From CAYJHC01 sp964369465 (GTDB lineage Bacteria; Bacillota; Clostridia; Peptostreptococcales; Anaerovoracaceae), in the NCBI GenBank assembly GCA_964369465.1, contig CAYJEX010000008.1:1-64000 (forward strand): 64,000 nt of DNA. The letters run 5' to 3'. Below are positions 9,062 through 17,917 of the stretch, piece by piece. Each line of letters begins with the position of its first letter. The first letter of the stretch is position 1. The notes beneath the pieces are model-generated. The model saw nothing but the letters and a program-made list of their open reading frames with translations. It had not been told where the DNA came from and searched no databases. Made by a program: the position numbers and the translations under genes.

Positions 9062-11491
9062 CTATACTTCTCTGAGGAGCACCTTAAATTTCTTTTCTAA
9101 AGCTTCAAGAGTATCATTATACACATTTGAAACATCCTCATCTGTAAGCGTCCTATTTTTATCCCTATATGTCATTGTAAACGCAACACTCTTTTTTCCT
9201 TCCTGAATCTGTTTACCTCTATACACATCAAATAGCTCAACTTTTTCAAGAATTATCTTATTTTTTTCCTTGATCACATTCATTATATCAGCAACTTGTA
9301 TCTCTTCATCTACGATTAATGCTATATCTCTAATTATAGATGGATACTTTGGAAGTTGTTTATAATATATTGTCTTATCAGCATGTTCAAAAACATTATC
9401 AAGAAAAAATTCGCATAAATATCCTCTAGTATCTATGCCATAATTTTTGCTTACTTTTGGATGGATTTCTCCTATAATTCCCAGCTCTTGTTCTTCAATT
9501 ATAATTCTTGCACACCTGCCAGGATGGAATAAAGCATAATTACTTTCGGCAACAAATGTATATCCTTCAATACCCAAATTATCTAAAAGTTCCTCACATG
9601 CACCTTTTATTGAATAGAAGTTTTCATCATTACCATAAAATCCTATTACCATGCCCGTTTCTTCTTCAGGAAGATTTTTTTCATCAGATATACACTTTGA
9701 AAAAGTTGTATTTATTTCAAATGCTCTAAGTTTATCAATATTTCTAGAATAGTTTCTTCCCATTACCTCTAACATGCTTGGTGCCAAAATAGTTCTCATT
9801 ACTGATTGCTCTTCCCCTAATGGGTTAATAAGTTCAACAAAATTTCGTTCCCATACATCTGATTCTAATTGTATTTTATCAATATCTCTTGGGCTTACAA
9901 ATGAATACGTCTGAATTTCATTTGCCCCTAAAGAACACATTATCTCTTTCGCTCTATCTATGAATTCTCTTTTAGGTTCTTTGTATGAAATGCTTTTTCC
10001 TGCTGGCAAAGTAAGCGGCAAATTATCATATCCAAAAATTCTTGCAACTTCTTCTACATAATCAATTTCTTTAAGTAAATCAAGCCTTGAAGTTGGTGGG
10101 GTAACACTGATACTATCTTTATTTTTCTTACATTTTATCTCCAACTTTTCTAGTATAATTATTATTTCATCTATTGTCAAAGATGTTCCTAATATTTCAT
10201 TAATTCGACTTACTCTAATACTTATCTCAGTATTATAATATTTGTTTGGATAATTGTCTACTGTACCATTTACTACAGTTCCCACACCTATTTTTTCAAT
10301 TAATTGGCAAACTCTTTCTCCAGCTAAAGCACAAATATTAGGGTCTATCCCTTTTTCATATCTAGAAGATGCTTCTGTTCTTAAAGATAATTTTTTTGAT
10401 GTTGCTCTAATATTATCCGCATTAAAGTTTGCAATTTCAACAAGTATTGTACTTGTATCATTTTTTATTTCTGAATTCAATCCTCCCATAATGCCTGCTA
10501 TTGCAATATCTTTTCTTCCATCTTTAATCATCAACATAGAAGCATCTAATTCTCTAGTTTTATCATCAAGTGTAGTAAATTCACTTCCATCTTCTGCCCT
10601 AGAAACAATAATTTTATTTTCTTCAACATTACTAATATCAAAAGCATGTATAGGTTGTCCAAATTCAAGCATTACAAAATTGGTAATATCCACAATATTA
10701 TTTATCGGTCTCATTCCCGCTGACATAAGCCTTTTTTGTAGCCACCAAGGCGATTCTTCTATTTTAACATCCGTTACAATTTTTGCCATGTATCTGCTGC
10801 ATAAAACATTATCATCAATTTGAACTTGTATATATTTTGCCGCGTCACCCTCTTCTGAAGTTATATCAAGCGCTGGGTACTTCAATTCTCCTCCAAATGT
10901 TGCCACTGCTTCTCTGGCCATGCCAATCATCGAAAGGCAATCTGCTCTATTTGGCGTTATTTCAAATTCTACTACTTCATCTTCTAAATCTGTTGCAGAT
11001 GCAATATCATTCCCTACTATCATAGAATTTGGGAGTATCCATATTCCCTCTTTTTGTGATAAAGGTATAACTTTATCTTCAAAGCCAAGCTCAGTTAAAG
11101 AACATAACATTCCTTCAGATTCTACTCCTCTTAATTTACCTTTTGAAATTTTAACACCATTTGGATCTTTTGGTTTGCCATGCAAAGGGCCTGGAATCTT
11201 TCCCCCATCAATTACAACTGCAACTTTCGCTCCTTCAAATACATTTGTTGCCCCAGTTACAATTGTGATTGGGTTTTCTTTTGCAATGTCAACTTTACAT
11301 ATTTTAAGTTTGTCTGCATCTGGATGGTTTTCGATATTTATAATTTTACCTACATAAACACCCTCTATACCTTTCATAAGTGTTTCTGTAGTTTCAATAT
11401 TAGATCCTGACATAATCATTTTTTCGCAAAATGTTTTTATGTCTACATCTAAATCTATATATTCTTTAAGCCATTTAATTGGTACTAACAT
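9062..11491 (-). CDS. pheT: Phenylalanyl-tRNA synthetase beta subunit
   Basis: Beta chain of the (alpha-beta)2 PheRS, cytoplasmic. An N-terminal EMAP-type tRNA-binding OB domain occurs at about residues 40-150 (YVGKIINIENHPDADKL), followed by B3/B4 editing and B5 domains and the C-terminal ferredoxin-like anticodon domain beginning KYPSIIRDIAL. It has 809 residues. The ATG encoding MLVPIKW was chosen because AGGAGG lies 7 bases upstream; ten further in-frame codons upstream lack a site. pheS lies 124 bases upstream, an unusually wide gap for this pair. Confidence 0.96.
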   Translation of the reverse strand: MLVPIKWLKEYIDLDVDIKTFCEKMIMSGSNIETTETLMKGIEGVYVGKIINIENHPDADKLKICKVDIAKENPITIVTGATNVFEGAKVAVVIDGGKIPGPLHGKPKDPNGVKISKGKLRGVESEGMLCSLTELGFEDKVIPLSQKEGIWILPNSMIVGNDIASATDLEDEVVEFEITPNRADCLSMIGMAREAVATFGGELKYPALDITSEEGDAAKYIQVQIDDNVLCSRYMAKIVTDVKIEESPWWLQKRLMSAGMRPINNIVDITNFVMLEFGQPIHAFDISNVEENKIIVSRAEDGSEFTTLDDKTRELDASMLMIKDGRKDIAIAGIMGGLNSEIKNDTSTILVEIANFNADNIRATSKKLSLRTEASSRYEKGIDPNICALAGERVCQLIEKIGVGTVVNGTVDNYPNKYYNTEISIRVSRINEILGTSLTIDEIIIILEKLEIKCKKNKDSISVTPPTSRLDLLKEIDYVEEVARIFGYDNLPLTLPAGKSISYKEPKREFIDRAKEIMCSLGANEIQTYSFVSPRDIDKIQLESDVWERNFVELINPLGEEQSVMRTILAPSMLEVMGRNYSRNIDKLRAFEINTTFSKCISDEKNLPEEETGMVIGFYGNDENFYSIKGACEELLDNLGIEGYTFVAESNYALFHPGRCARIIIEEQELGIIGEIHPKVSKNYGIDTRGYLCEFFLDNVFEHADKTIYYKQLPKYPSIIRDIALIVDEEIQVADIMNVIKEKNKIILEKVELFDVYRGKQIQEGKKSVAFTMTYRDKNRTLTDEDVSNVYNDTLEALEKKFKVLLREV

Positions 11492-11568
11492 TTTATTTCC
11501 TCCTATTGCGTTTCCATTCATGTCAATGCAAAGATATTACATATTTAAATTATTGGAAATTTTTCATA

Positions 11569-11585
11569 ATCATACGTAGTATGAT
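11569..11585. repeat. Small inverted repeat between pheS and pheT
   Basis: ATCATAC and GTATGAT flank a 3-base loop in the gap between the two synthetase genes. There is no U-tract, so it is unlikely to terminate transcription. It could be an mRNA processing or stabilising hairpin; an operator is also possible. Confidence 0.3.
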
Positions 11586-11615
11586 AAAATATTTATAGAT
11601 CAATTGTATTTATTC

Positions 11616-12638
11616 TTATTTAAATTGTTCAATAAATCTCATATCATTTTCATAGAATAATCTTATATCTTCAACTCCATATTTAAGCATGGCTATTCTC
11701 TCTACTCCCATTCCAAATGCAAATCCTGTATATATTTCAGTATCTATATTCCCTACACCTAGAACATTAGGGTGTACCATTCCACAACCCAATATTTCTA
11801 TCCATCCGCTGCCTTTACAAATTCTGCATCCTGCTCCATTACATTTAAAACACGATACATCCATTTCCGCACTAGGTTCTGTAAATGGAAAATGATGTGG
11901 TCTAAAGTTAGTCTTTGTCTCTTCTCCAAACAATTTTTTTGCTAGAGTATCCAATGTCCCTTTCAAGTCTGCCATTGTCACCCCTTTATCGACCAATAGG
12001 CCTTCTACTTGATGGAACATAGGCGAGTGAGTAGCATCTGGGGTATCACATCTAAAGCATCTTCCTGGTGCAATTATTTTAATAGGCGGTTTTTCATTAA
12101 GCAAAGTCCTAATTTGGACTGATGATGTATGTGTTCGCAATACTATATCGTCAGAAATATAAAACGTATCCGTTAGCGATCTAGATGGATGATTTTGAGG
12201 CGAGTTTAATGCATCAAAAACATTAAAAACTGTCTCTACTTGTGGTCCTTCGGCTACTGCAAATCCCATAGACATAAGAATTTTACTTATTTCATCTATC
12301 GTAACAGTTATCGGATGTTTAGCACCTAAGTTTCTTCTTTTACCTGGTTCAGTCACATCAATTTTTTCTTTTATAAAAACTAAATTCTCTTCTCTTTCAT
12401 TAATAATAGAGAATTTATCATCTAACATTTTTGTTACATCTTCTCTTGCTTTATTGGCAAGTAATCCTAGTTCTTTTTTTTCTTCTACCGGCAATGAACT
12501 CATACTCTTTAATATAGATGTGATTTCGCCTTTTTTTCCTAGTAGAGCAACCCTTAATGCTTCTAGTTCTGATGAAGAATTAGATTTTTTTATTTTCTCT
12601 TCTGAGTTTTTAACTATTTCTTTCAATTTGTTTTGCAT
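11616..12638 (-). CDS. pheS: Phenylalanyl-tRNA synthetase alpha subunit
   Basis: Catalytic alpha chain of PheRS (340 residues). An N-terminal coiled coil (about 1-85) is followed by the class II core: motif 2 around IKIIAPGRCFRCDTPDATH, the phenylalanine-pocket segment FRPHHFPFTEPSAEMDV, the cysteine-rich insert CFKCNGAGCRICKGSGW, and motif 3 GFAFGMGVERIAML. Ribosome site GGCAGG lies before the ATG. It starts two bases after the trmH-type gene ends. No T-box leader is seen upstream, although clostridial pheST is often T-box controlled. Confidence 0.97.
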   Translation of the reverse strand: MQNKLKEIVKNSEEKIKKSNSSSELEALRVALLGKKGEITSILKSMSSLPVEEKKELGLLANKAREDVTKMLDDKFSIINEREENLVFIKEKIDVTEPGKRRNLGAKHPITVTIDEISKILMSMGFAVAEGPQVETVFNVFDALNSPQNHPSRSLTDTFYISDDIVLRTHTSSVQIRTLLNEKPPIKIIAPGRCFRCDTPDATHSPMFHQVEGLLVDKGVTMADLKGTLDTLAKKLFGEETKTNFRPHHFPFTEPSAEMDVSCFKCNGAGCRICKGSGWIEILGCGMVHPNVLGVGNIDTEIYTGFAFGMGVERIAMLKYGVEDIRLFYENDMRFIEQFK

Positions 12639-12640
12639 AA

Positions 12641-13438
12641 TTACCTGCCTTTTCTTGTTCTCATAATGTAAGATTCGTACATTATTATTCCAGCGGCTAC
12701 AGATACATTTAATGACTCTATACCTTCTTCCATTGGAATATATATTTTCTTATCTAATATATCAATTAATTCTTCGTGAATACCTTGTGATTCATTTCCC
12801 ATAACAATTGCAATATTATCGTATTCGATAATCTCTTTATACGAATTTTCTGCTTTAAGATGTGTTCCCACTAACACGATCTTTTGTTCTTTCATTATTG
12901 ACTTTAATTTTTCATAACTTTCCACAAAAATCATCGGCGTATCTGAAATAGCACTCATTGCTGCCCTAACAACTTTTGAAGAATATGGGTCAACTGTTCC
13001 TTTCATAATTACAACTTTATGATTTGTTGCTCTTGCTGTTCTAATAATTGTTCCAACATTACCAGGATCTTGAATTCGATCAAGTACAACAATATTATTG
13101 TTTTCTTTTGTGAAAAAATCTTCTTCCTTGAATATTGTTTTTTTAACAATTGCAAGTATGCCTTGTGGGTTATCTGTCTCTGATAAAAATCCGAACAGCT
13201 TGTCATCAACCACAACATATTCTATGTTATTTTCTTCAAAAAAAACCATCACATCTTTTTTTAAAGAAAAATATTTATTGGAAATTATAACAAGGGAGTT
13301 AGCATTTTTTTTTAAGCTATCAATAGTTAAATGCTCTCCCTCGACAATATATTCGCTTTCAGTATCCCTGTGTTTTTTACTTTTAAGCTTTATTATTTTT
13401 TTGCATATTTTATTATCTTTTGATTCGATTATTTCCAT
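12641..13438 (-). CDS. TrmH/SpoU-family RNA 2'-O-methyltransferase
   Basis: SPOUT methyltransferase that uses SAM to methylate rRNA or tRNA ribose. The N-terminal substrate-binding domain covers about residues 1-100, and the knotted catalytic domain shows VLDRIQDPGNVGTIIRTA, IVMGNESQGI and SLNVSVAAGIIMYE, the three SpoU motifs. Its 265 residues fit RlmB/TsnR-like proteins found just upstream of pheS in many Firmicutes. The exact target nucleotide cannot be decided. The ribosome site is weak, and no convincing promoter is seen in the 85-base gap from ftsZ. Confidence 0.9.
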   Translation of the reverse strand: MEIIESKDNKICKKIIKLKSKKHRDTESEYIVEGEHLTIDSLKKNANSLVIISNKYFSLKKDVMVFFEENNIEYVVVDDKLFGFLSETDNPQGILAIVKKTIFKEEDFFTKENNNIVVLDRIQDPGNVGTIIRTARATNHKVVIMKGTVDPYSSKVVRAAMSAISDTPMIFVESYEKLKSIMKEQKIVLVGTHLKAENSYKEIIEYDNIAIVMGNESQGIHEELIDILDKKIYIPMEEGIESLNVSVAAGIIMYESYIMRTRKGR

Positions 13439-13523
13439 ATCACAATAAACTCATTTGATAAAATACATCGTTTTGTTATAGTTATATTTGAAAAGCTGAT
13501 TACATAGTTCATATATATTCATA

Positions 13524-14639
13524 TTATTCTTTTAAAAAGTCTGGAATATTTATTCTACTTTTCGCTTTTAAATCATCCCTTGTTCCTTCTAATTCACTAA
13601 TCGTAGAAACAACTGGTTCTCTTTCTTCTCTCTGAGTTTTTTCTTGTGACACTGTCTGGTCATCATGGTTTTTTTCATTAAGACTCGGTTCATCAAATCC
13701 TGTAGCAATTACAGTAAGAAGAAGTTCTCCCTCTAGTTCTTCTTTAATTGAAGTACCCATAATTATTATCGCGTCATCATTTGCAGCCATTTGTATTTGC
13801 TGACCGATGTCACTTACTTCTTTCATTTTTATGTCTTTTCCACCTGAAATGTTAATCAAAATTGCTTTTGCACCAGCTACAGATGTTTCAAGTAGAGGAC
13901 TTTCCAATGCTGTCTTAATCGCATCATTAACTCTTCTTTCTCCTTTTCCTCTACCCATACCCATATGGGCTACTCCTCTATTTCTCATAACTGTCTCTAC
14001 ATCAGCAAAGTCGAGGTTAATTAGTCCATCTTCTGTAATCAAATCTGTTATTCCTAATACTCCATGTTTCAAAACATCATCAGCTCTTTCAAACGCATCA
14101 AGAAGTCCTGTATCATCATTTGTTATTTGTAATATTTTATCATTCAAAACCACTACAAGTGAATCGACAAATTTGCCAAGATACTCTTCACCTTTATCTG
14201 CATGTTTTGCTCTTCTGCTTCCTTCAAAAGAAAACGGTTTTGTTACAACAGCGACAGTCAGTATTCCCATTTCTTTTGCAACTCTTGCAATAATAGGTGC
14301 TGCTCCAGTTCCTGTTCCTCCACCTAAACCTGCTGTAATAAATACCATCTCATATCCACTCATAAATCGTGCGATATCTTCAATGTTCTCCTCTGCAGAT
14401 TTCTGTCCAATTTGTGGATTTCCGCCTGAACCTTGCCCTTTTGTAAGTTTTTCTCCAATCTGAAGTTTGCTTTCTGCTGCACAATTTGTTAAGGCTTTTT
14501 TGTCAGTATTAACAACCATAAAGTCAACACTTTGTGTTCCGCTTTCTATCATTCTATTTACAGCATTACATCCTGCTCCACCTACTCCAACTACAAGTAT
14601 ATTTGCAGCTTTGTCTTCTCCAAGTTCAAATTGTAACAT
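13524..14639 (-). CDS. ftsZ: Cell division GTPase FtsZ
   Basis: Tubulin homologue forming the division ring. The GTP-binding signature GGGTGTG is at about residues 106-112, with the T7 loop (NLDFADVETVM) further on. A short acidic linker precedes the conserved C-terminal tail INIPDFLKE, which binds FtsA/SepF/ZapA-type partners. The start giving MLQFELGEDK was chosen: AGGAGG lies 6 bases upstream, whereas the 11 extra upstream codons have no site. It has 371 residues. It is the last dcw gene, separated from ftsQ by 118 bases containing a 26-bp palindrome. Confidence 0.98.
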   Translation of the reverse strand: MLQFELGEDKAANILVVGVGGAGCNAVNRMIESGTQSVDFMVVNTDKKALTNCAAESKLQIGEKLTKGQGSGGNPQIGQKSAEENIEDIARFMSGYEMVFITAGLGGGTGTGAAPIIARVAKEMGILTVAVVTKPFSFEGSRRAKHADKGEEYLGKFVDSLVVVLNDKILQITNDDTGLLDAFERADDVLKHGVLGITDLITEDGLINLDFADVETVMRNRGVAHMGMGRGKGERRVNDAIKTALESPLLETSVAGAKAILINISGGKDIKMKEVSDIGQQIQMAANDDAIIIMGTSIKEELEGELLLTVIATGFDEPSLNEKNHDDQTVSQEKTQREEREPVVSTISELEGTRDDLKAKSRINIPDFLKE

Positions 14640-14681
14640 ATCTATCCTCCTAAAACTTTTTATCAGTATCATTTATAAATC

Positions 14682-14707
14682 ATATATGGTATAATTATAC
14701 CATATAT
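14682..14707. promoter_or_regulatory. 26-bp perfect palindrome upstream of ftsZ with extended -10
   Basis: The two 13-base halves are exact reverse complements with no spacer. Because the repeat contains TGGTATAAT, each strand carries an extended -10 element (TGN-TATAAT) at its centre. On the - strand this sits about 45-55 bases ahead of the ftsZ ATG, so it could drive ftsZ on its own. No good -35 is seen. The symmetry also suggests an operator. Confidence 0.5.
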
Positions 14708-14757
14708 AGTTGAAATATGGCTTTTTTTTGGTTGTTTTTTTTCATTATTTGCTCTTT

Positions 14758-15576
14758 TTACTCTAATTCTGGCGAAAACAAGACTTCTCCATCATTTGAC
14801 ATTGTCAATGTTCCTCTCTTTCTATTTTCAGATTCCAAAACATTTAAAATTTCCATCAAATATCCATTGCTTATCGTCCCTAAAACCGCATAATATTCGC
14901 CTTTATACACCATTACTTCTGTAATATATATTATTGCATCTAAAGTTTCTGTCTCTGTATTGTATATTACTTCTACCTTTTCAAATGAATGTTCTTTAAT
15001 ATATCCAGAATAAATAAGTTCTAAGCTTTTTTCAAGAATTAATTCTTCTTCCAAAAGAACTTTTTCTCCAATTTCACTCTCTTTCAATACAATGTTTTCA
15101 ATAAGAGCTACATTGTCGACTTCTTCTACAATTTCCAAAAAAAACATTTCTTTATCAAGTAAAATATATTTTCCATCATATTGCACCACTGCAATAGGTT
15201 CTCTTTCTTCGACTTCAATAATAACTTCGTCAGGAAGAATTCTATTAATCCTAACCCCTCTTATGTATGGTAACGCCTCAACTCTTTTGATTCCTGCGCT
15301 GTCTTTTATTGTGAAAATATTATCCCCAACATTCATATTGCTCATTTTGATAATCGTATTTTCTTGATATTTCGTCAATCCTGATGTGGAAATTTTTTCG
15401 ACATTAAAAATGTCAGAGAGAAGAAACGCAGCTAGCGCAATTAAAATTACAACAATAATAAAAATTCTCAACAAATAATTTTTGCTTTTTTTTCTCTTTT
15501 TTTTTATTCTATTATTATTATAATATTCGCTATTTTCTTTATAATAATTATATTCTTCTTGGAAATCATTATTCAT
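14758..15576 (-). CDS. ftsQ: Cell division protein FtsQ/DivIB
   Basis: Bitopic divisome protein. A charged, Lys-rich cytoplasmic N-terminus of about 35 residues leads to one transmembrane helix (about 38-58), then a POTRA domain starting at VEKISTSGLTKYQENTI and a beta domain. The family links FtsB/FtsL with the septal synthase. The second of two close in-frame ATGs is chosen, because AGGA lies 8 bases ahead of it and directly abuts the first. The gene overlaps the end of murG by 8 bases, implying translational coupling. It has 272 residues. Confidence 0.9.
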   Translation of the reverse strand: MNNDFQEEYNYYKENSEYYNNNRIKKKRKKSKNYLLRIFIIVVILIALAAFLLSDIFNVEKISTSGLTKYQENTIIKMSNMNVGDNIFTIKDSAGIKRVEALPYIRGVRINRILPDEVIIEVEEREPIAVVQYDGKYILLDKEMFFLEIVEEVDNVALIENIVLKESEIGEKVLLEEELILEKSLELIYSGYIKEHSFEKVEVIYNTETETLDAIIYITEVMVYKGEYYAVLGTISNGYLMEILNVLESENRKRGTLTMSNDGEVLFSPELE

Positions 15577-16705
15577 AATTTTCATCCTGTTTTTTTCTAT
15601 TTATTGTTTCTTTTATCATTTTAATTATTATCTCAGCACCATTTATTCCTTTTAGCAATTTCCCTCTCTCTAAAAGCTCTAAATAAATGTTTTTATTTTC
15701 GATCAACATTTTGATTTCTCCAACAAGATTATTTTCATTTTTTTCTTCAATTATCATTGCCGAACTTTGAGACATCATTTCTTCAGCATTAAATAGTTGA
15801 TGGTTATTCGTAACATTTGGCGAAGGAATCAGTATTGTTGGCTTTCCTAAAAATGTTAATTCTGATACAGTCAGTGCACCACTTCTTGATATAACTAAAT
15901 CTGCCGCTTCCATGTATTCTTCCATATTATATATATAGTCGAGAATTTTAATGTTTTTATATTGATCTAACTTCTCGAATTCATTAGAGTTTTCAAAATC
16001 ATTTACAACATCCTTGAAATAATTTTCGCCGGTAACAAGGATTATTTCAATCTTCTTCGAGCCGTAAAATTCTTTAATAATTTCAAGTCCATAACGATTA
16101 AGCTTCCCAGCACCTAGGCTCCCTCCAAAAATCAAAATAACAAAACTGTTTTTTTTCACTCCTATTTTTTCTCTACATTCTTCTCTGTTTAAGTTTTCAA
16201 ATTTGGATGCAATAGGGTTGCCCGAAATAACATGCTTCTGTTTTTGTTTGAAATGATCTTCAGCACCTTTATATGCCAAAAAAACTTTAGTCGAATATTT
16301 TTCCAAACTCTTATTTGCCATTCCAGGAAATACATTCTGTTCTTGTATGAATAGAGGAATTTTCATACTCGCTGCAACTCTTGCAACAGCGCCAGACACA
16401 TATCCACCAGTACCAATTACTACATCTGGTTTAAACTTTATTAATATTCTTTTGGCATTCTTTGATGCCGAAAAATAATCTTTAAAAAATTTAACATTTT
16501 TTAAAAGATTTTTTCTGTTAATGCCACTTGCTTCAACATATTCTATACTATATCCACACGAATTTACAATTTTACTTTCAATTCCATCTTCTGTTCCGAT
16601 AAAGAGAATTTCATTGCCAGCATCATCTTTCTTAAACTTATCAGCTATGGCTATACCAGGATAAACGTGTCCTCCTGTTCCACCTCCAACTATAACTATC
16701 TTCAT
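15569..16705 (-). CDS. murG: UDP-GlcNAc:lipid I N-acetylglucosaminyltransferase
   Basis: Peripheral membrane GT28 enzyme that adds GlcNAc to lipid I, forming lipid II. The N-terminal glycine loop GGGTGGHVYPG, the acceptor-side VIGTGGYVSG and FIQEQN, and the donor-site GGSLGA and SRSGALTVSEL motifs are all present. Of two consecutive ATG codons the second is preferred, with GAGGAG 6 bases upstream. It lies 15 bases after ftsW, in the standard dcw order. Confidence 0.97.
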   Translation of the reverse strand: MKIVIVGGGTGGHVYPGIAIADKFKKDDAGNEILFIGTEDGIESKIVNSCGYSIEYVEASGINRKNLLKNVKFFKDYFSASKNAKRILIKFKPDVVIGTGGYVSGAVARVAASMKIPLFIQEQNVFPGMANKSLEKYSTKVFLAYKGAEDHFKQKQKHVISGNPIASKFENLNREECREKIGVKKNSFVILIFGGSLGAGKLNRYGLEIIKEFYGSKKIEIILVTGENYFKDVVNDFENSNEFEKLDQYKNIKILDYIYNMEEYMEAADLVISRSGALTVSELTFLGKPTILIPSPNVTNNHQLFNAEEMMSQSSAMIIEEKNENNLVGEIKMLIENKNIYLELLERGKLLKGINGAEIIIKMIKETINRKKQDENYE

Positions 16706-16720
16706 CATCTACTCCTCTAT

Positions 16721-17917
16721 TTAAATATTTTGCGTTTTTATTTTATTTTTATGATTTTGTCTAGAAACATTCAGAACAACCCCAAATGCTGTCATGAAAA
16801 TTAAAGTTGCATTTCCTCCCGAGCTAACTAGAGGAAAAACAACTCCGGTTGGAGGCATTAGTCCACTTACAACGCCAGCATGGAATACTATTTGAATTGC
16901 AAACATACTTGTAATTCCGCCTACTAATAATTTATAAAACAACACATTCGTTTCTATTGCAATAACAATACAGCGCCAAACGATAATCGAACATACTGCC
17001 ATCAATAATAGTATCCCTAAAAACCCAAATTCCTCACCAATAATCGCCAAAATGAAGTCGTTGCTTACTTCAGGTAAATATAATGTTTTTTGAATACTAT
17101 TAGACAATCCCAATCCGAAAAGTTCTCCTGTCCCTAATGCCATAACAGAATTTTTAACTTGATAAGCGCCTTCTAACGGGTTCAGCAATCCGGAAAAAAA
17201 ATCTTCAATTCTTCCAACTCTATATGCTGCTCCATCCAAATTTAACAAAATCACTGTCGCAACTATTCCTAACGCAGATACAAAAACTAAATATCTATTT
17301 TTCATCCCTGAAATAATAAGCATAGATCCCGCTATTGCTGCTATTGTTAACGCAGTACTCATATTTTGATCACCTACTGCCGCAACATATATTCCTGCAG
17401 AAAACAACGCCGGAAGCACTCCAGCATTAAACGACTTAATGATATTTTTGTTTTGTGAAAGAAACCAAGATAAATAAAAAACTAGAGAGAGTTTTGCTAT
17501 TTCTCCAGGCATAATAGTAACAGGCCCCACAGGTATTGCTCTCACAGAATTGTTTTCCTCAACTCCAATATAAAAAAGTAAGAGAAGTAAAATCAATGAG
17601 CTTCCATACACCAAATACGCAAAAGTCTTATTATTTAATTTGTTTAAATCTGCTGAAGATAAAAAATACGTGATTATTCCTCCTATCAAAAGAAAAATCA
17701 AATGACTAATTATCATATCATATGGTTTTTGATTATAGATTCCAACATAGTAGCTTGAACTAAATATCATAATAGCACCTATTGATATTAAGGCTATGAG
17801 AAAAATAAGTAAAATATAGTCCACTTCACCTTTTTTTTCTTTTTGAACTTTATTTAAACTTGTTTCTTCCTTTTGTTTATTTTTTTTCCTTCTAAATTTT
17901 TTTGTTATTTCTTTCAT
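16721..17917 (-). CDS. ftsW: SEDS-family septal glycosyltransferase FtsW
   Basis: Polytopic SEDS protein polymerising lipid II with a partner class B PBP. A basic cytoplasmic N-terminus of about 30 residues precedes roughly ten transmembrane helices. Family segments are visible: GPVTIMPGEIAKLSL, FGLGLSNSIQKTLYLPEVSNDFI and the C-terminal VVSGLMPPTGVVFPLVSSGG. RodA is similar, but the dcw position supports FtsW. Its ATGA overlaps the murD stop, so the two are translationally coupled. Confidence 0.94.
   Translation of the reverse strand: MKEITKKFRRKKNKQKEETSLNKVQKEKKGEVDYILLIFLIALISIGAIMIFSSSYYVGIYNQKPYDMIISHLIFLLIGGIITYFLSSADLNKLNNKTFAYLVYGSSLILLLLLFYIGVEENNSVRAIPVGPVTIMPGEIAKLSLVFYLSWFLSQNKNIIKSFNAGVLPALFSAGIYVAAVGDQNMSTALTIAAIAGSMLIISGMKNRYLVFVSALGIVATVILLNLDGAAYRVGRIEDFFSGLLNPLEGAYQVKNSVMALGTGELFGLGLSNSIQKTLYLPEVSNDFILAIIGEEFGFLGILLLMAVCSIIVWRCIVIAIETNVLFYKLLVGGITSMFAIQIVFHAGVVSGLMPPTGVVFPLVSSGGNATLIFMTAFGVVLNVSRQNHKNKIKTQNI

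Noticed and set aside
10254..10823. Open frame antisense to pheT
   Set aside because: Low-complexity shadow of a conserved gene; no start signal and no promoter.
11522..11615. T-box or other riboswitch for pheT, or in the trmH-pheS upstream gap
   Set aside because: The gaps are too short, and no T-box sequence or antiterminator helix could be seen.
13807..14463. Long open frame antisense to ftsZ
   Set aside because: It has no ribosome site, is Ser/Pro-rich as expected for a complement of a conserved gene, and lies fully inside ftsZ.
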